Assembly: GCA_020631605.1 (NCBI GenBank)
Contig: JAHDGZ010000004.1
Span: forward strand, 1-46,961
Length of the DNA: 46,961 nt
Reading direction: 5' to 3'
Source: a bacterium
Lineage (GTDB): Bacteria > Patescibacteriota > Gracilibacteria > Absconditabacterales > Absconditicoccaceae
Shown: one piece after another, positions 31,815 to 43,134 of the stretch
How positions within the stretch are numbered: position 1 is the first letter of the stretch
How the letters are laid out: each line of letters begins with the position of its first letter
Notes under the pieces: model-generated
Database searches by the model: none
Told to the model about the DNA's origin: nothing
The model's input: only the letters and a program-made list of their open reading frames with translations
Translations under genes and position numbers: made by a program

Positions 31815-32798
31815 CTAATAAAGGAGAATAACACCATTTTCTTCATAAGCAATTCATAAGATTTCTAAAAAAGTTAACTCAGACAGCAATGTTTGGACTC
31901 CAATTCACAATTTTTCACTGACTAATGAAAGAGAGCTTTTCCCAGGTCATTTCTGAGCACAAGCAAGTATTTTTTGTTGTAGATCAGAGAGATCTGGAAC
32001 AGCATGATGCTCTTCAAAAGAAGTAACAGGTTTACCAAACTCTTTCAGTAAGAAATTTTCCATATCCACTACAGGGATAACTTTACCTGCTTGCATATAT
32101 CTATGAAGACCACGACTACTCTTTTGAAACAATCAGTTACAAGCTCAATAAACAGACTTATTTCACTGCAAAGCATACTTGACAGTAATCAGACTTCCAC
32201 TACCTTCAGCGGCTTCTGGAACAAATAAACATTGTGACAAACCAGCAATAATTCTATTTCTTTGTGGATAGGTTCGTTTTGTTGGTTTTTGTCAGAGTTT
32301 GTATTCAGATAAGACAAGTCATCAGTGGTCAACTATTTGGTGAATAAGAGATTTCTTTCTAGATTGAAGAAGGACTCACAACCCTCATCATAAAACCGCA
32401 ACAGTTGGGATCCCATGTTGTATTGATAATGTATGGCAAGCAGTGTCTACACCACTCGCTAAACCAGAAACAGTGGCAAGATCATAAGAAGATAAATAAT
32501 CAAAAAGTTTTTCTAATACTTTCTGGGCATACCTAGTCATTTTTCTTGGTCCCACAATTCCTAACAAAGGCTTATTAAGAATGCGCTGATCACCTATAGC
32601 ATAATAGAGATATGGTTGCTGAGACATATGATGTAATTTATAATGATAATGAGCGTCATCCTGCACATAACCAAAAACACCATTTTTTTCTATCCAATCA
32701 AGAAGAGGAAGGGGATCTATTTCCGACTTTCATCACTTACGAAGTCTAGAAAGTGTCAGATCCTCAGAAAGAGAATAATCCAAGAGCAGTTTATTCAT
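31815..32798 (-). CDS. dprA: DNA processing protein DprA
   Basis: Loads RecA on incoming single-stranded DNA during transformation. Rossmann-like DprA fold: LGIVGPRKMTRYAQKVLEKL, LATVSGLASGVDTACHTLSI (hallmark SGLAxGxDxxaH), PTVAVLGGGL, YPQRNRIIAGLS (hallmark FPxRNRIIaGLs), and EAAEGSGSLITVKYALQ. The C-terminal end (SLVSEKLGIGVQTLLSEL) is a winged-helix-like domain. 327 aa. Implies DNA uptake or recombination competence; no com genes are in view except this one. Divergent from rny. Confidence 0.95.
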
Positions 32799-32916
32799 CA
32801 ATATGGAGAAGAATAAAGGCAACTATAGGCTAGAAATGTAGCTAATGTTTGCAATCTAATAACAAACTCCTATAAGGAATAAACAAGGATTTTTTTATGT
32901 AATAAAAAACTCACAT

Positions 32917-34422
32917 ATGCCTCTCATACTAACCATCCTCGTGGGTGTCTGAGCTCTAATTCTCGGTGGTGCAGTAGGTTTTCTTGGTTATAAGAAAACT
33001 TTGACAGACAAAGCTATCAAGTTTAAGGAGCGCATGTCTCGTGCAGCAGAAATGGAAGAAGAAATAGTTTCCAAAGCTAAAAAAAATGCAGAAAAGATTA
33101 TTGAAAACGCTGAATTTAAAGCTGAAAAACTACAAGAAAAGAAACAGTCTCAACTTGATGCTATTGAAGAAAGAATGCTCAAGAGAGAAGAAAAAATGGA
33201 TGAAAGACTAGTGAAGATTGATGAGCAAAAAGAAGAACTCAAGCAACAAAAAGAAGAAGTAAAGAATATTGTAGAAAAACAAAAAACCAAATTAGAAGAA
33301 ATAGCCTGATTCAAGGCAAAAGATGCGAAAGATGAGTTGTTTAAGGTGGTAGAAGAACAACACCAAAAAGAAATAAACGAATTCATTGAAAAATTTAAAA
33401 TGATTAAAAAAGAGGAAGCTGACAAAGAAGCTGCCCTCATTATAACCAAAGTACTACCAAGAATGTCAGGTGATGTCATTAGTGACTTTACCTCAAATCT
33501 TGTAGATATTCCAAATGAAGATTTCAAAGGAAAGTTGATATGACGTGAATGAAGAAATATAAACTTCCTAGAAAAGGTAACTGGTGCTGAAATTGTTGTA
33601 GACGACACTCCTCTTGTAGTAAAAGTGTCGTGTTACGAAGCTGAAAGAAGATTTATAGCAGTTGAAACACTCAAGAGACTTATCAAAGATGGAAGAATAA
33701 ATCCTCACTATATAGAAAAAATACACCAAGAAGTAACAGATAAGTTAGATGATATATTAGCTGAGAAAGGAAAAGAGGCATTACAAATGCTAAACATTCC
33801 GATGATGAAACCTGAGATTGTACAGCTGGTTGGGAAATTTTTCCTAAGATTCAGTTATGGTCAAAACCTATGGACTCATAGCATAGAGGTTGCAAAAATG
33901 TGTGAGGCAATCGCAAATGAGATGTGAATAGATCCTATGCTAGCAAAAAAAGCTGGACTATTGCATGATATTGGTAAAGTAATTGCCAATACGGGAGAAT
34001 CACATACCGCTCTAGGGGCAGATGCATTGAGAAAACATGGCCTTCACGAAGTCATTGTAAATGCAGCTGAATCACATCACTATGATGTACCTATGACTGA
34101 TCCAATCTCATGGATCGTTGCAGCAGCAGATGCCATGTCTGCTTCAAGACCATGAGCAAGATTCAATACATCTGACATGTTCATTGAAAAAATGGGAGAA
34201 CTTGAAAAACTCATATCAGAAATTGAAGGTGTCAGCAAAGTACATATTATGCAAGCTGGAAGAGATATCATGGTGTATGTTGATCCAAATAGAATCAAGG
34301 ATACTGAATTACAACAATTATTAAAAACTATAGGCCAAAAAATTGAAGATCAACTTGATTACCCATGAATCATTAGAGTGTCAGCAATTAGAGAAAATAA
34401 GCTCATTGAATTCCTCAGATAA
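32917..34422 (+). CDS. rny: Ribonuclease Y
   Basis: Membrane-anchored endoribonuclease starting mRNA decay. A single N-terminal membrane segment (LILTILVGVGALILGGAVGF) precedes a long coiled coil to ~residue 150 (EEEIVSKAKKNAEKIIENAE). A KH domain with the loop GREGRNINFLEKVTGAEI follows (the first and second glycines are TGA), then an HD domain with WTHSIEVA, LLHDIGKV and ESHHYDVP. The C-terminus is RVSAIRENKLIEFLR. 501 aa, typical length ~520. Divergent from dprA with 118 nt between starts. Confidence 0.96.
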
Positions 34423-34464
34423 GATAACCAATAGTTTTCCTGTTTACCTACTTACTTAACTAGT

Positions 34465-35247
34465 ATGTATCCAATCATAACGATAGGATCACAGCAGATC
34501 TCAATGACTTGATTAGGACGAATTGTAGGCCTAGCAGTCTTTCTCATTGCTGTATATCATATTTGCCCGAAAAAGAATCTTCAGTTTAGAAAAATATTCT
34601 ATTGGCTACCGATTCCAATAATCTCATCATATCTTTTAGGTTCATACGTATCGTTTTTTCTAACAAGAGGACAATTTTTCCCATTTACACGACAAGAATT
34701 TGGTATAATTCTCTCACCATTCAACTTTGAATTTCATTACGTAGGCATACTCTTAGGAATCATATTAGCAATCTATATATTTTTTCGTGACATTCATAGC
34801 AAAAAAGAGCAATACAAACGAATAGAAACGCTATCACAGGCAGTAGCGTGGTCACTAATTCCCTTATGAGTATTTCTTGTTTTGGGAGATCACTTTATTG
34901 GAGTACCTAGTATGAGATGATGGGAGACATTTCGTGGAGATATAAGTAGACGAAGTACTCTTGGTAAGGTAGCTCCTATTGGCATTATGATATCTATTAC
35001 AGGACTAGTAAGTTGACTAATTTATGCGCTACTCAAACAAAGAAACAAGGACATCAACCGAGGATATATTCTCTTTTGTATGCTCTTAGTAGGTATTGCA
35101 ATCACACTCATATTCCAACATAGTCCCAAGTATTGAGTATTGAAAATTGGTCCAATTGTTTTCGATATAAAAACATATGTTTCTTTTCTCACAATCATGG
35201 TTTGTCTACAGCAGTTCTTTCTGCAGTTTAAGTACAAAAGGTCATAA
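34465..35247 (+). CDS. Polytopic membrane protein, distantly Lgt-like, 260 aa
   Basis: MYPIITIGSQQISMTGLGRI resembles the N-terminus of Lgt ('YPxxxxIGpxxIxxYG'). Six to seven hydrophobic segments follow. However, the Lgt signature GRxGNFxNxE is not present; the corresponding loop reads LGDHFIGVPSMRGWETFRGD. Probably a divergent, possibly non-Lgt, member of the superfamily. It follows rny by 42 nt and precedes the base-plate-like gene by 82 nt. Function unknown. Confidence 0.65.
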
Positions 35248-35329
35248 AAAACATCTCATCCAGAATTTCCATTATTACACCATAGCATCTCATCACACAC
35301 ATTGAGTTTAACACTAAATAGAGGCATTT

Positions 35330-36853
35330 ATGAAACTTTTTTTTCTCGAGACTGATACACTCTTCAAGATATTTAAAACTATCGAGAAAGTTCCTCAAGG
35401 CAAAAAAATAAGCGTCTTTATAGAAAAAGGGAATGATTTCTTTCAAAATGATCGACGAGCAAAGCAGGTACAAGAACTCTTAGAAAAGAAAAAACTGCAG
35501 GCAACATTTATAGCAAAGCATCAGAAAACTAGAGACTACTATGAAAAAGTATGACTTCCTTATTTCTACGAAGGAAAAAAGCAATGGATGGAAGTGCTCA
35601 ACACGAGCTACCTCTTTCTCTTTAATATAAAAAAATTTCACCAGTCAATCTACCAAAAGAGGCACTATATCAGCTACATCATTTTTGGTTGTGAGATTCT
35701 TGTGATTGGAGTCATACTATATCTCCTTTACGCACTTATCATACCTAGTAGTAGCCTCTATATAACGCCTGAATACGAGGTAGAAGATATTATTTATAAC
35801 TTTCGTTACTATCCAGAGAATCAAGTAGAAACAAGATTAGAAAATGACAAACTCAGTATCCCCTATCATCGTGGGAAAATCAAATACTCGCATTCATTAA
35901 CAACAAACGTAGCAAACATATCAAGTCAGCAAAAACCTGCACAATGATCTATTACTGTCTACAACCAAACAACACAAGAGCTAGAAATATTAAGCAATAC
36001 GCAGTTCATTACTGATGATGGAATGATCTTCAAGAGTCTCAAGGCATTTACCATTCCAGCTAGTACAGATGATAACCCATGAACAGTGGTGATCGATGTC
36101 AGAGCCAATGATCTAGATGTCTATGAAGACATCATAGGAGAAAGAGGGAATATTCCATCCGACACGACCATGTATATCAAAAATCTCACAGAAAGTTACT
36201 TCCTAAAAAAAATATATGCCATCAATGAAAAAAAATTCACTGAAGGAGAGACCATAAGCAAAGGATCTATTACTAGCAAAGATGTAGAGCACCTAGAACA
36301 AGAGCTAGCCAAGTACGTTGAAGAGAACAAAGAGGCCATTGTGAGGCAGTCATTTGAGTTACCTGATGCAATAGTACTACCCTTCAATGAGTTAATTAGC
36401 TTTGACGTAGACAAGATCAGCACTGAAAACAAAATTGGAGATATTAAATCAAATGTCAGTGGAACAATCTCATCTACAATATTAGTACCTTACATCAAAG
36501 AGAAAGACCTTATTGATGCCATCATGAACTACCTCAAGCAAAGGAAAACCAACACGCAAAAGCTGATAGATATAGACACAAAATCAATCATTTACTACGA
36601 CATAAAAGAGCAAGATCACACTATACTCACTATTCCTACATCAGTAAGTGCTATATTTGGATATGATTTCGAAAATGATACAAACGGAATCAAAGAAAAG
36701 ATCAAAGCTGAAATTACAGGGAAAAGCACAAAAGATGCACGTAACATACTACTCTCTTATCCAGAAGTCGCATCAGCTGAAATAAGCATCAAACCACCAT
36801 GGTATAATCAAATACCTACAACAAAATCTAGGATTATTTTTAAAGTAAAATAG
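35330..36853 (+). CDS. Baseplate J-like / membrane-anchored protein of CPR type, 507 aa
   Basis: Cytosolic N-terminus of ~110 aa (MKLFFLETDTLFKIFKTIEK; FIEKGNDFFQNDRRAKQVQE), then one membrane segment (IIFGCEILVIGVILYLLYAL). A ~370-aa external beta-rich region follows, containing VTVYNQ-type Ig-like stretches (SITVYNQTTQELEIL) and ending GKSTKDARNILLSYPEVASA followed by EISIKPPW and SRIIFKVK. This 'DAxxxLxxxPgVxxxxixxxPxW...' end is seen in proteins annotated as baseplate J-like in CPR genomes. Its stop is 2 nt before crtB, so both are very likely co-transcribed, though no functional link is evident. Confidence 0.7.
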
Positions 36854-36855
36854 TC

Positions 36856-37764
36856 ATGCAAAAATATATAAATAATCATGGTACTAGTTATAGATTAGCG
36901 AACTATTTCTTTCCACAAGACATCAAAGAAGAAGTTATTGGTCTCTATGCTTTTGTTCGCATTCCTGATGATATAGTAGACTCAAACAAGACTCCAAACA
37001 AAGAAAAAAGAGAACAATTAGATGTATTAGTCTCACAAGCAAACCACATACTTCAGGGAAACAGAAAGCATAAAGAATGAAAAGAAAAAAAATGAAGAGA
37101 AAGAGAAGAAACAGAAAACGAACGAAACAACATTTGTTTCTTCGTAAGAGAAATCGTTAATAAATACGAAATACCACAAGAATGGATCACAGCATTCTTT
37201 GATGCAATGTACAAAGATTTAGAGGTAAATCGCTACACAACGTACCAAGAACTCCAAGGATATATGTATGGTTCTGCTGAAGTTGTATGACTCATGATGA
37301 GTAACATCATTGGTTACAATCAATGAGATAAAAAAGAGGTCATACGTACTGCATCACTACTAGGAGAAGCCATGCAATATACAAACTTCCTGAGAGATGT
37401 CTATGAAGACTATATAGAATACAATCGTATCTATATGCCTATAGATAGGTTAGAAAAGTACTGATTGGATCACCAAGATATCATTAACTTATGTAATGGA
37501 CAAAAGGAATCATTTGCTAACCGAACACTATTTATCAAAGCACAAATAGCACTCACTCGTAAGCTCTACGCTGAAGCTAATACAGGGATTAAGCACCTGA
37601 ACTCTGAAGGACAAAAAGCAGTATGGTATGCTTCACAACTGTATGAAGCAATCCTTGATAAGATAGAGAGTAAATCGTATGATGTTTTTACTACTGATAT
37701 GCACACAACACGCTGGGAAAAAGCAAAAGCACTATACACAGCACGAAGAAAACAACCATTTTAG
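36856..37764 (+). CDS. crtB: Phytoene (squalene/phytoene) synthase
   Basis: Condenses two geranylgeranyl diphosphates to phytoene. First Asp-rich motif is YAFVRIPDDIVDSNKT (DxxxD); second is YTNFLRDVYEDYIEYNRIYM (DxxxD), with YMPIDRLEKYGL after it as in CrtB. GYMYGSAEVVGLMM matches the YCYxVAGxVG block. 302 aa. A charged insert (KEGKEKKGREREETENERNN) replaces a usually short loop near residue 75. Starts 2 nt after the baseplate-J-like stop; ubiA follows 9 nt later. Confidence 0.93.
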
Positions 37765-37773
37765 CAATCAATC

Positions 37774-38703
37774 ATGATGCAAAAAAATCATAGAGTCCTC
37801 TCTTTACGTAAGCTTATTCAATTATCACGTCCTCGTTTTCGATTATATGTATTAGGTCCTTTTGTTATTGCATGGATAGCATGATTTACGCAATGAGGAA
37901 AGGGTATAGATCATGCTCGTGAGCTTATCTCTATCGCATACCAAAATCCTTGGATCAGCATATATACCCTTGTGGCTGTGCTCTATTTTAGTTTTTCTGC
38001 TAATCTGCTCATTTATTGAGTCAATGACTATGCTGACCGAGACACTGATCAGCATAATCAAAAAAAATCATCATATGAAACTGCTACTTCTCCTGAATAT
38101 AGACCAAAGTTAAAGAGATCTCTGCTGTATCGAATGATACCAAGCACCATAGCACTTATGGCTACTATTCTTTGGTGAGGTTTTATGAATGTGTGATCTC
38201 TTCTCATAGCGTTGGGATGATTTTTCTTCTTCGCAATTTTCTATAGCTTGCCTCCAATTCGCGCAAAAGCAAGACCATTTATTGACAGTATATTTAATAT
38301 TTTATACCAGTTTTCTGCACTTTTTGGATGGGTAATCGCTGGTCATGCTCTCACTGATTATAGCATATGGGCATGGATTGGGTGATGGTTATGAATGATG
38401 GCTCGACATACATTCAGTGCTATTCCCGATATCGAACCTGACTCCATTGCAGGGATAGAAACAACCGCTATTTACTTGTGAGAAAAAAAATCACTACTCT
38501 ATTGTGCTACACTATGGTTACTAGCCTTTCTTTGTTTCTTTCCACTCATCTCTCGACGAATACTACTTGGGATCATTGTATTCTGTGGGTTTTGTGCTAG
38601 TGCATATCTTATCAATGATACCTACCGCATATACAAAATCATACCATGGATTATCCCATTTCTGTGAACAGCATATTTCCGAATACTTCTACTCTTCGTT
38701 TAG
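37774..38703 (+). CDS. UbiA-family prenyltransferase, lycopene elongase-type
   Basis: Integral membrane prenyltransferase, 309 aa, ~8 hydrophobic segments. First Asp-rich motif is LLIYGVNDYADRDTDQHNQK (NDxxDxxxD); second is AIPDIEPDSIAGIETTAI (DxxxD). With crtB, crtI and cruF around it, the likely reaction is addition of C5 units to lycopene (LyeJ/CrtEb type), the step that makes C50 carotenoids. A quinone or other UbiA substrate cannot be excluded from sequence alone. Its TAG (38701-38703) overlaps the TAA of the convergent cruF gene. Confidence 0.85.
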
Positions 38704-39338
38704 AGTACAATCAGTAAAAATCAGGTAACATACATGCTTACAAAAAGGTATCACAACATCTTGAGGATATTGTCTCCTCTCAACGCTGTACACCAATGCA
38801 AGAATACAACAGAACTAATTCATCCGGTAAACAATCGGCCTAAATAATTAGTTCGTGGTATACCAAATCGTGAGAAAGAGCTTGCTCAGGTATAGATCCA
38901 TAGTCATTGATGCACCGCAACTGGATCTAGAAAAAGATCCAACATCATAAGCAGTAGTCATCATAAGAAAAAAGAGAGACGAAAGTTCTTAGTAGGCAAA
39001 AATTGTAAGATACTAACAACCAACAATGGTCGGATAACTAATAAGCTAAAGGGGAAAGTTCAGAAAAATCTTGGACCTATCAGCGGTGTGTATTCAAAAC
39101 ATCAGTATGGAACACAGGTAGTGATTCAAACATACTCTATCACTACTCCAAACAATGCCAGCACAAGAAGTCATTTCCCTACCTGCCAGCCATATCTGTG
39201 AAGCAAATAGATACTCAGCAGTAATCATCACAGAATCATTACTACAAATGATATCCACGCATTCTGTTCAGTAATAGGAGTATGAATCATCCCTCGACCT
39301 ATAATTGCACCACAGATGAGAAGCAGAATCTTATGCAT
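38700..39338 (-). CDS. cruF: CruF-type carotenoid hydratase (DUF422 family)
   Basis: 212 aa with ~6 hydrophobic segments. Family blocks visible: VVIEYVGITTCVPYGCFEYT (Glu68, the E-x-x-G...G-x-x-x-Y pattern), PLIGPRFFGTFPFS, LMMLDLFLDPVAVHQGLWIY (D-x-x-x-D-P-x-A...W-x-Y/W) and RFGIPRTNYLGRLFTG (Y-x-G-I-P-x-x-N-x-x-G). These match the carotenoid biosynthesis family containing bisanhydrobacterioruberin hydratase CruF. The reaction would be hydration of terminal C50 carotenoid double bonds. Its ATG lies inside the end of crtI (8-nt overlap), so the two are translationally coupled. Confidence 0.8.
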
Positions 39339-40806
39339 TTACATATTTTTTTACTCTTTCAAAAGCTAGCTGTCAACTAATTAGGCACATCGGCATACCT
39401 ATTCATGGATTAGTATATCCACCAGCGTAGAATAGATTTCTCACTTTTTTGCTTTTAGTGTTTGGTCTAAAAATAGCAGTTTGTTTCAAAGTATGAGCAA
39501 GACCCAAAGCACTTCCTTGAAAAGCGTTGTACCTTTCTTGAAAGTGTTCAACTCCAAAATATTCTTCCTCTACTATACGATCGACAAAAGAATCACCTAT
39601 TTCATTCTCTACTATAGACAGGATACATTCTCTATATTCCTTCCTCTCAGTATCATCAAGTATCACTCATGGTGGGAAAGGCACAAGGATGAACATATTT
39701 TCATGTCACTCTGGTGCAACAGATGGATCAGTCTGAGATGGACAACAAATATAGAAAGAAGGGTCTGTTGGTGCTTTCTTTTCATCAAAAATATCTTTGA
39801 AATTTTCATCTCGATCTTCTGAAAAAATAAGGGTATGGTGACACAAACCTTGTACTTTTCATTTGATCCCTAGATAAAGAATAAAACCGCTAGGTGCCAT
39901 CATCTTCTTGTCTCGATAGGTCTGTGGATAGGTCTGTCGCTGTGTGTCCAATAGTTTTGTCTCTGTAAAATGATAATCTGCATTAGAAATAATTATATCA
40001 TACTCAATGAAATCTCATTCCACCTCTACTCACGTCGCAACTCATCATTCTACTAAGATCTTATCTACGGGAGAGTTCACATGAAAACGAACACCCTTAT
40101 TAGTAGCTATAGAAACCAATGATTGAATAACCGCATTGATTCATCCTTGTGGATATCGGACTCCTCCATTGAAATCTACATGTGTCATGATGTTGTACAT
40201 CGCTGGAGCCTTTTTTGGTGGTGTTCACAAGAACACAAGCGTATATTCCATAATTTTTTGCATCATATCTGAGGAAAAAAACTTTTTCACATAACTATGG
40301 AGATTACTTAGTACCTTCATCTTCGTTCACTTGGTCATCATATCCCAAGTAAAAAAATCAAAGACACTGTCATAGTTCTTTGGAACCATATCCTGCATTG
40401 CGATATCGTATTGATACTCAGATATCTTCAAATACTCATAGAGTTTGTCTGTAGATCCAGGCTCTATATCTTCAAAAGTCTCTCTATTCCTTTCTATATC
40501 TTTGTAGACATCAATAGTTTTCTCTGTTCCTCAAAAATATATTTTATAAGAAGGATCCAACGGAGAAAGCTTGAGAAAATCATGTACATTTAAGTCAAAA
40601 TGAGCGAAATATTGTTCAAACAAATCAGGCATGAGATACCAACTAGGTCACATATCCCAACGAAAACCATTTCTCTCAAGGACACTGGCTCTTCATCACA
40701 GTTGCTCATTCTTTTCATAGACTGTGACATCATGTCATGCATGTGCACAATAAATAGCAGACGATAATCATCCGAAACCACTACCAATAATTGCTATTTT
40801 CGCCAT
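39331..40806 (-). CDS. crtI: Phytoene desaturase-type flavin amine oxidase (CrtI/CrtD family)
   Basis: 491 aa. The N-terminal dinucleotide fold is MAKIAIIGSGFGGLSSAIYC, with YEKNEQLGGRASVLERNGFR and MGPSWYLMPD, all classic CrtI. VRYPQGGINAVIQSLVSIA and the C-terminal FYAGGYTNPGIGMPMCLISG (GxxTxPGxGxP family signature) complete it. The likely activity is desaturation of phytoene to lycopene. In a C50 pathway a second, CrtD-type desaturase is also needed, and none is seen here; this enzyme may do both or the other lies elsewhere. It starts 64 nt from the divergent GGPP synthase and overlaps cruF by 8 nt. Confidence 0.92.
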
Positions 40807-40870
40807 ATCCTATTTGTAATTGTAAAGAGATTACCTAAAAAGATATGCACTTTAACACAGAAAGCAATCC
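40807..40870. promoter_or_regulatory. Divergent promoter region between crtI and GGPP synthase
   Basis: 64 nt separate the two start codons. On the crtI side a TACAAT box lies 12 nt before the ATG, and AGGA lies 2 nt before it. On the other side no clear -10 is obvious (TTAACA, ~16 nt from ATG 40871). Both directions must be served from this short region, so shared control of the carotenoid genes is likely. Confidence 0.45.
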
Positions 40871-41881
40871 ATGAATCTCAAAGAATTTCAACAAAAATGT
40901 GATATATACCTAGAATCCTATATAGAAGAAAAAATACAATCAGTAACATGATATTTTCCTGACTCTACAACACTTGAGCTAGTAACTTATTTGCGCAAGT
41001 TTATGCAAAAAGGAAAACGCTTTAGGCCCTATATGGTATACATAGGTGGACATCTATACGGAGACAAAACATTAGAGGAAGTGCTTTCACTATGAGTTAT
41101 CCATGAGTTAGTGCATATATTTGCTTTGATTCACGATGATATATGTGATTTGTGAGATATGAGACATCACATCCCTACCTACCACAAGCACATAGAAAAG
41201 AAGCATCAAAATCAGCATCTAGGAATAAGCCAAGCTATGTTGGTATGAGATCTGGTATATACACGAGCTTTACATCAAGCAAGCGTAATCTGAGTTGATC
41301 ATCCACTTGTACAGCAAACAGTCTATGAGATGCTCAATGAGGTCATTTGTGGCCAGATGCTTGATGTGCAATTCTCTCATGAAAAAGAAAAACGCAGTGA
41401 TAAAGAAATAGCCCACAAAGATAACCTCAAGTCTGGACAATACTCTATCGCAAAACCATTACTGGTTGGAGCAATTTTTTGATGAGCAAACCATGAACAA
41501 CAAGAAATAATCAAAGAAATAGGCGTGAATATGGGTATAGCTTTTCAAATGAGAGACGACCTACTTGATCGGCTGCCAAACAATGAATGAAAAGACATGA
41601 TGAGTGATATCCAAGAAGGAAATCAAACAAGCATTCTCTCAGAGTTAGTTACTTTGGTAGATAATCCAAAAAAATTGTGGGAACTAAGAGGAAAAACACT
41701 ATCTGAGAGTGATAAACAGTACCTGGTAGATTTGTTCAAAACGCACAATACTCAAGAACACACACTGACAAAGATACAAGAAAAATTGAGTAAGGCACAA
41801 TGATTGGTACCATGACTGCATGCAACAGAGAAAGGAGAATTACTTCTTGAAAGTATGATAGTAACACTCAGTTCAGTATAA
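40871..41881 (+). CDS. crtE: Geranylgeranyl diphosphate synthase (polyprenyl synthetase)
   Basis: 336 aa. RKFMQKGKRFRPYMVYI contains the GKRxRP motif; VHIFALIHDDICDLGDMRHH is the first Asp-rich motif (DDxxD); HLGISQAMLVGDLVYTRA follows; KPLLVGAIFGGAN and FQMRDDLLDRLPN give the second DDxxD. The bulky residues just before the first motif (F/A at -5/-4) fit a C20-type product, but chain length is only inferred. Supplies GGPP to crtB. It is the last gene of the carotenoid cluster and is followed by a strong terminator. Confidence 0.93.
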
Positions 41882-41910
41882 GTGTAATAGCAAAAGATAA
41901 TGAGAAGCAA

Positions 41911-41940
41911 AAAAGAGAAACTAACGTTTCTCTTTTTTTA
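41911..41940 (+). terminator. Strong terminator between GGPP synthase and the YHYH gene
   Basis: AAAAGAGAAAC/GTTTCTCTTTT stem with a 4-nt loop, followed by T-rich sequence. An A-tract on the other side makes it usable for both convergent genes. Confidence 0.92.
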
Positions 41941-41954
41941 TAAAGATAAATCTA

Positions 41955-43061
41955 TTATCTTGGAGGTGGAGGTCATCCAGCTCATCTTGGTCAACCGCCT
42001 CATGGACCTCACTGCCCTCATCATGGTCATCACTGAGAGGCAACCTCACCCTGCAAACACCTAGGTATATAAGGAAAATCATCAGTAAGAAGATATGAGT
42101 ACTCACCATCTATGATTACTCCATTACACTCATCAAGATCTCAAAGAGATTCGTCAAAAATCCAATCAGAAACATAGGTACCATCTGGCACAGATCAATC
42201 TATCTCTACATCCAAGCCTCTATATTCACATGATGTTCAACTTCTTAGCTCACTGCTCAGAGTATAACTTGGCTCATACGCTCATGACTTTGAATAATAC
42301 ATAGAAAATCCATCCTTAGCAAATCACACATGCACTAAGTCTTCTCCATGTCCATGATCAGCGTATTCTACAAGATCCTCTGATATACCATGATAATGAT
42401 AAGTTCCTGTAGGTTGGACATGAGCATTTTGATCATCAAGTCCTATCACATCAAAGGTGTTTTGCTTGGCTTCTATCCTATAGGTTTCTCATGTATCACA
42501 TTCGACACGTTCTGCAGTTTCTGGTTCAAATTTAATTCAGTTGATGGCTACTCAAGGCTCTCTTGCCCATCACTGTCAATCTGTATATACTCACTCAATT
42601 GGTAGTTCATAGGAATTATCTTGTGCTGATATAGTATTCGGATTTGCGTTACTCGGAAACTGTCCTGTATCATGATTCGGTAGCGCATTGGTTGTGATAT
42701 AACGAGTTTCACCATCTACAGTAACTACCGTTTTTGTGCCATACACTTCATCATCTATCTCATATGAATCGGTCATATAGTTTATTCATAGAGAAGGAAT
42801 ACTTTCACCTACGATACTGCCTAGAATATAATCAAGCGCATAAGTCACTCATTCATTGTTCTGATACATAGTTTTATATCATTGTATCTGAGTCACAAAT
42901 GTTCCACGAAGAGATTCTCACTGGATGTCTATGATAGTTTCTATTCTTTCTACGAATCAATCCAACTTTTCTAGTAGTGATACACTTGGTGTAAAAGCAA
43001 AAGTTGTTGAAAAGAATATTAATCAAGCAACTAAACCAGTAAAAAAAATATTTCTACTCAT
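41955..43061 (-). CDS. Exported YHYH-domain protein with a glycine/proline-rich tail, 368 aa
   Basis: Signal peptide MSRNIFFTGLVAGLIFFSTT FAF (hydrophobic core, residues ~5-23). Middle section: CDTGETYRIEAKQNTFDVIG and then the hallmark PTGTYHYHGI, followed by ADHGHGEDLVHVGFAKDGFS. These histidine-rich stretches match the YHYH domain family, of unknown function and found in marine bacteria. The C-terminal tail is GGPGGGQGGPGGGGPRGAGG followed by PPPPR, with about ten of its glycines encoded by TGA. Expected to be secreted or surface-exposed. Confidence 0.85.
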
Positions 43062-43134
43062 ACAATCACATAAAGAATAAAAAAATAATATACTACTCTA
43101 TTCTCTTATCTTAAAGCAATCTTAAATCGGGTAA

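Noticed and set aside
33150-33608. 152-codon minus-strand frame, Ser/Phe-rich
   Set aside because: Antisense shadow of the RNase Y coiled coil.
36856-41881. Carotenoid genes as a recent import from a standard-code donor
   Set aside because: All five genes contain TGA glycines at conserved positions, so they have been resident long enough to adapt; an older transfer remains possible.
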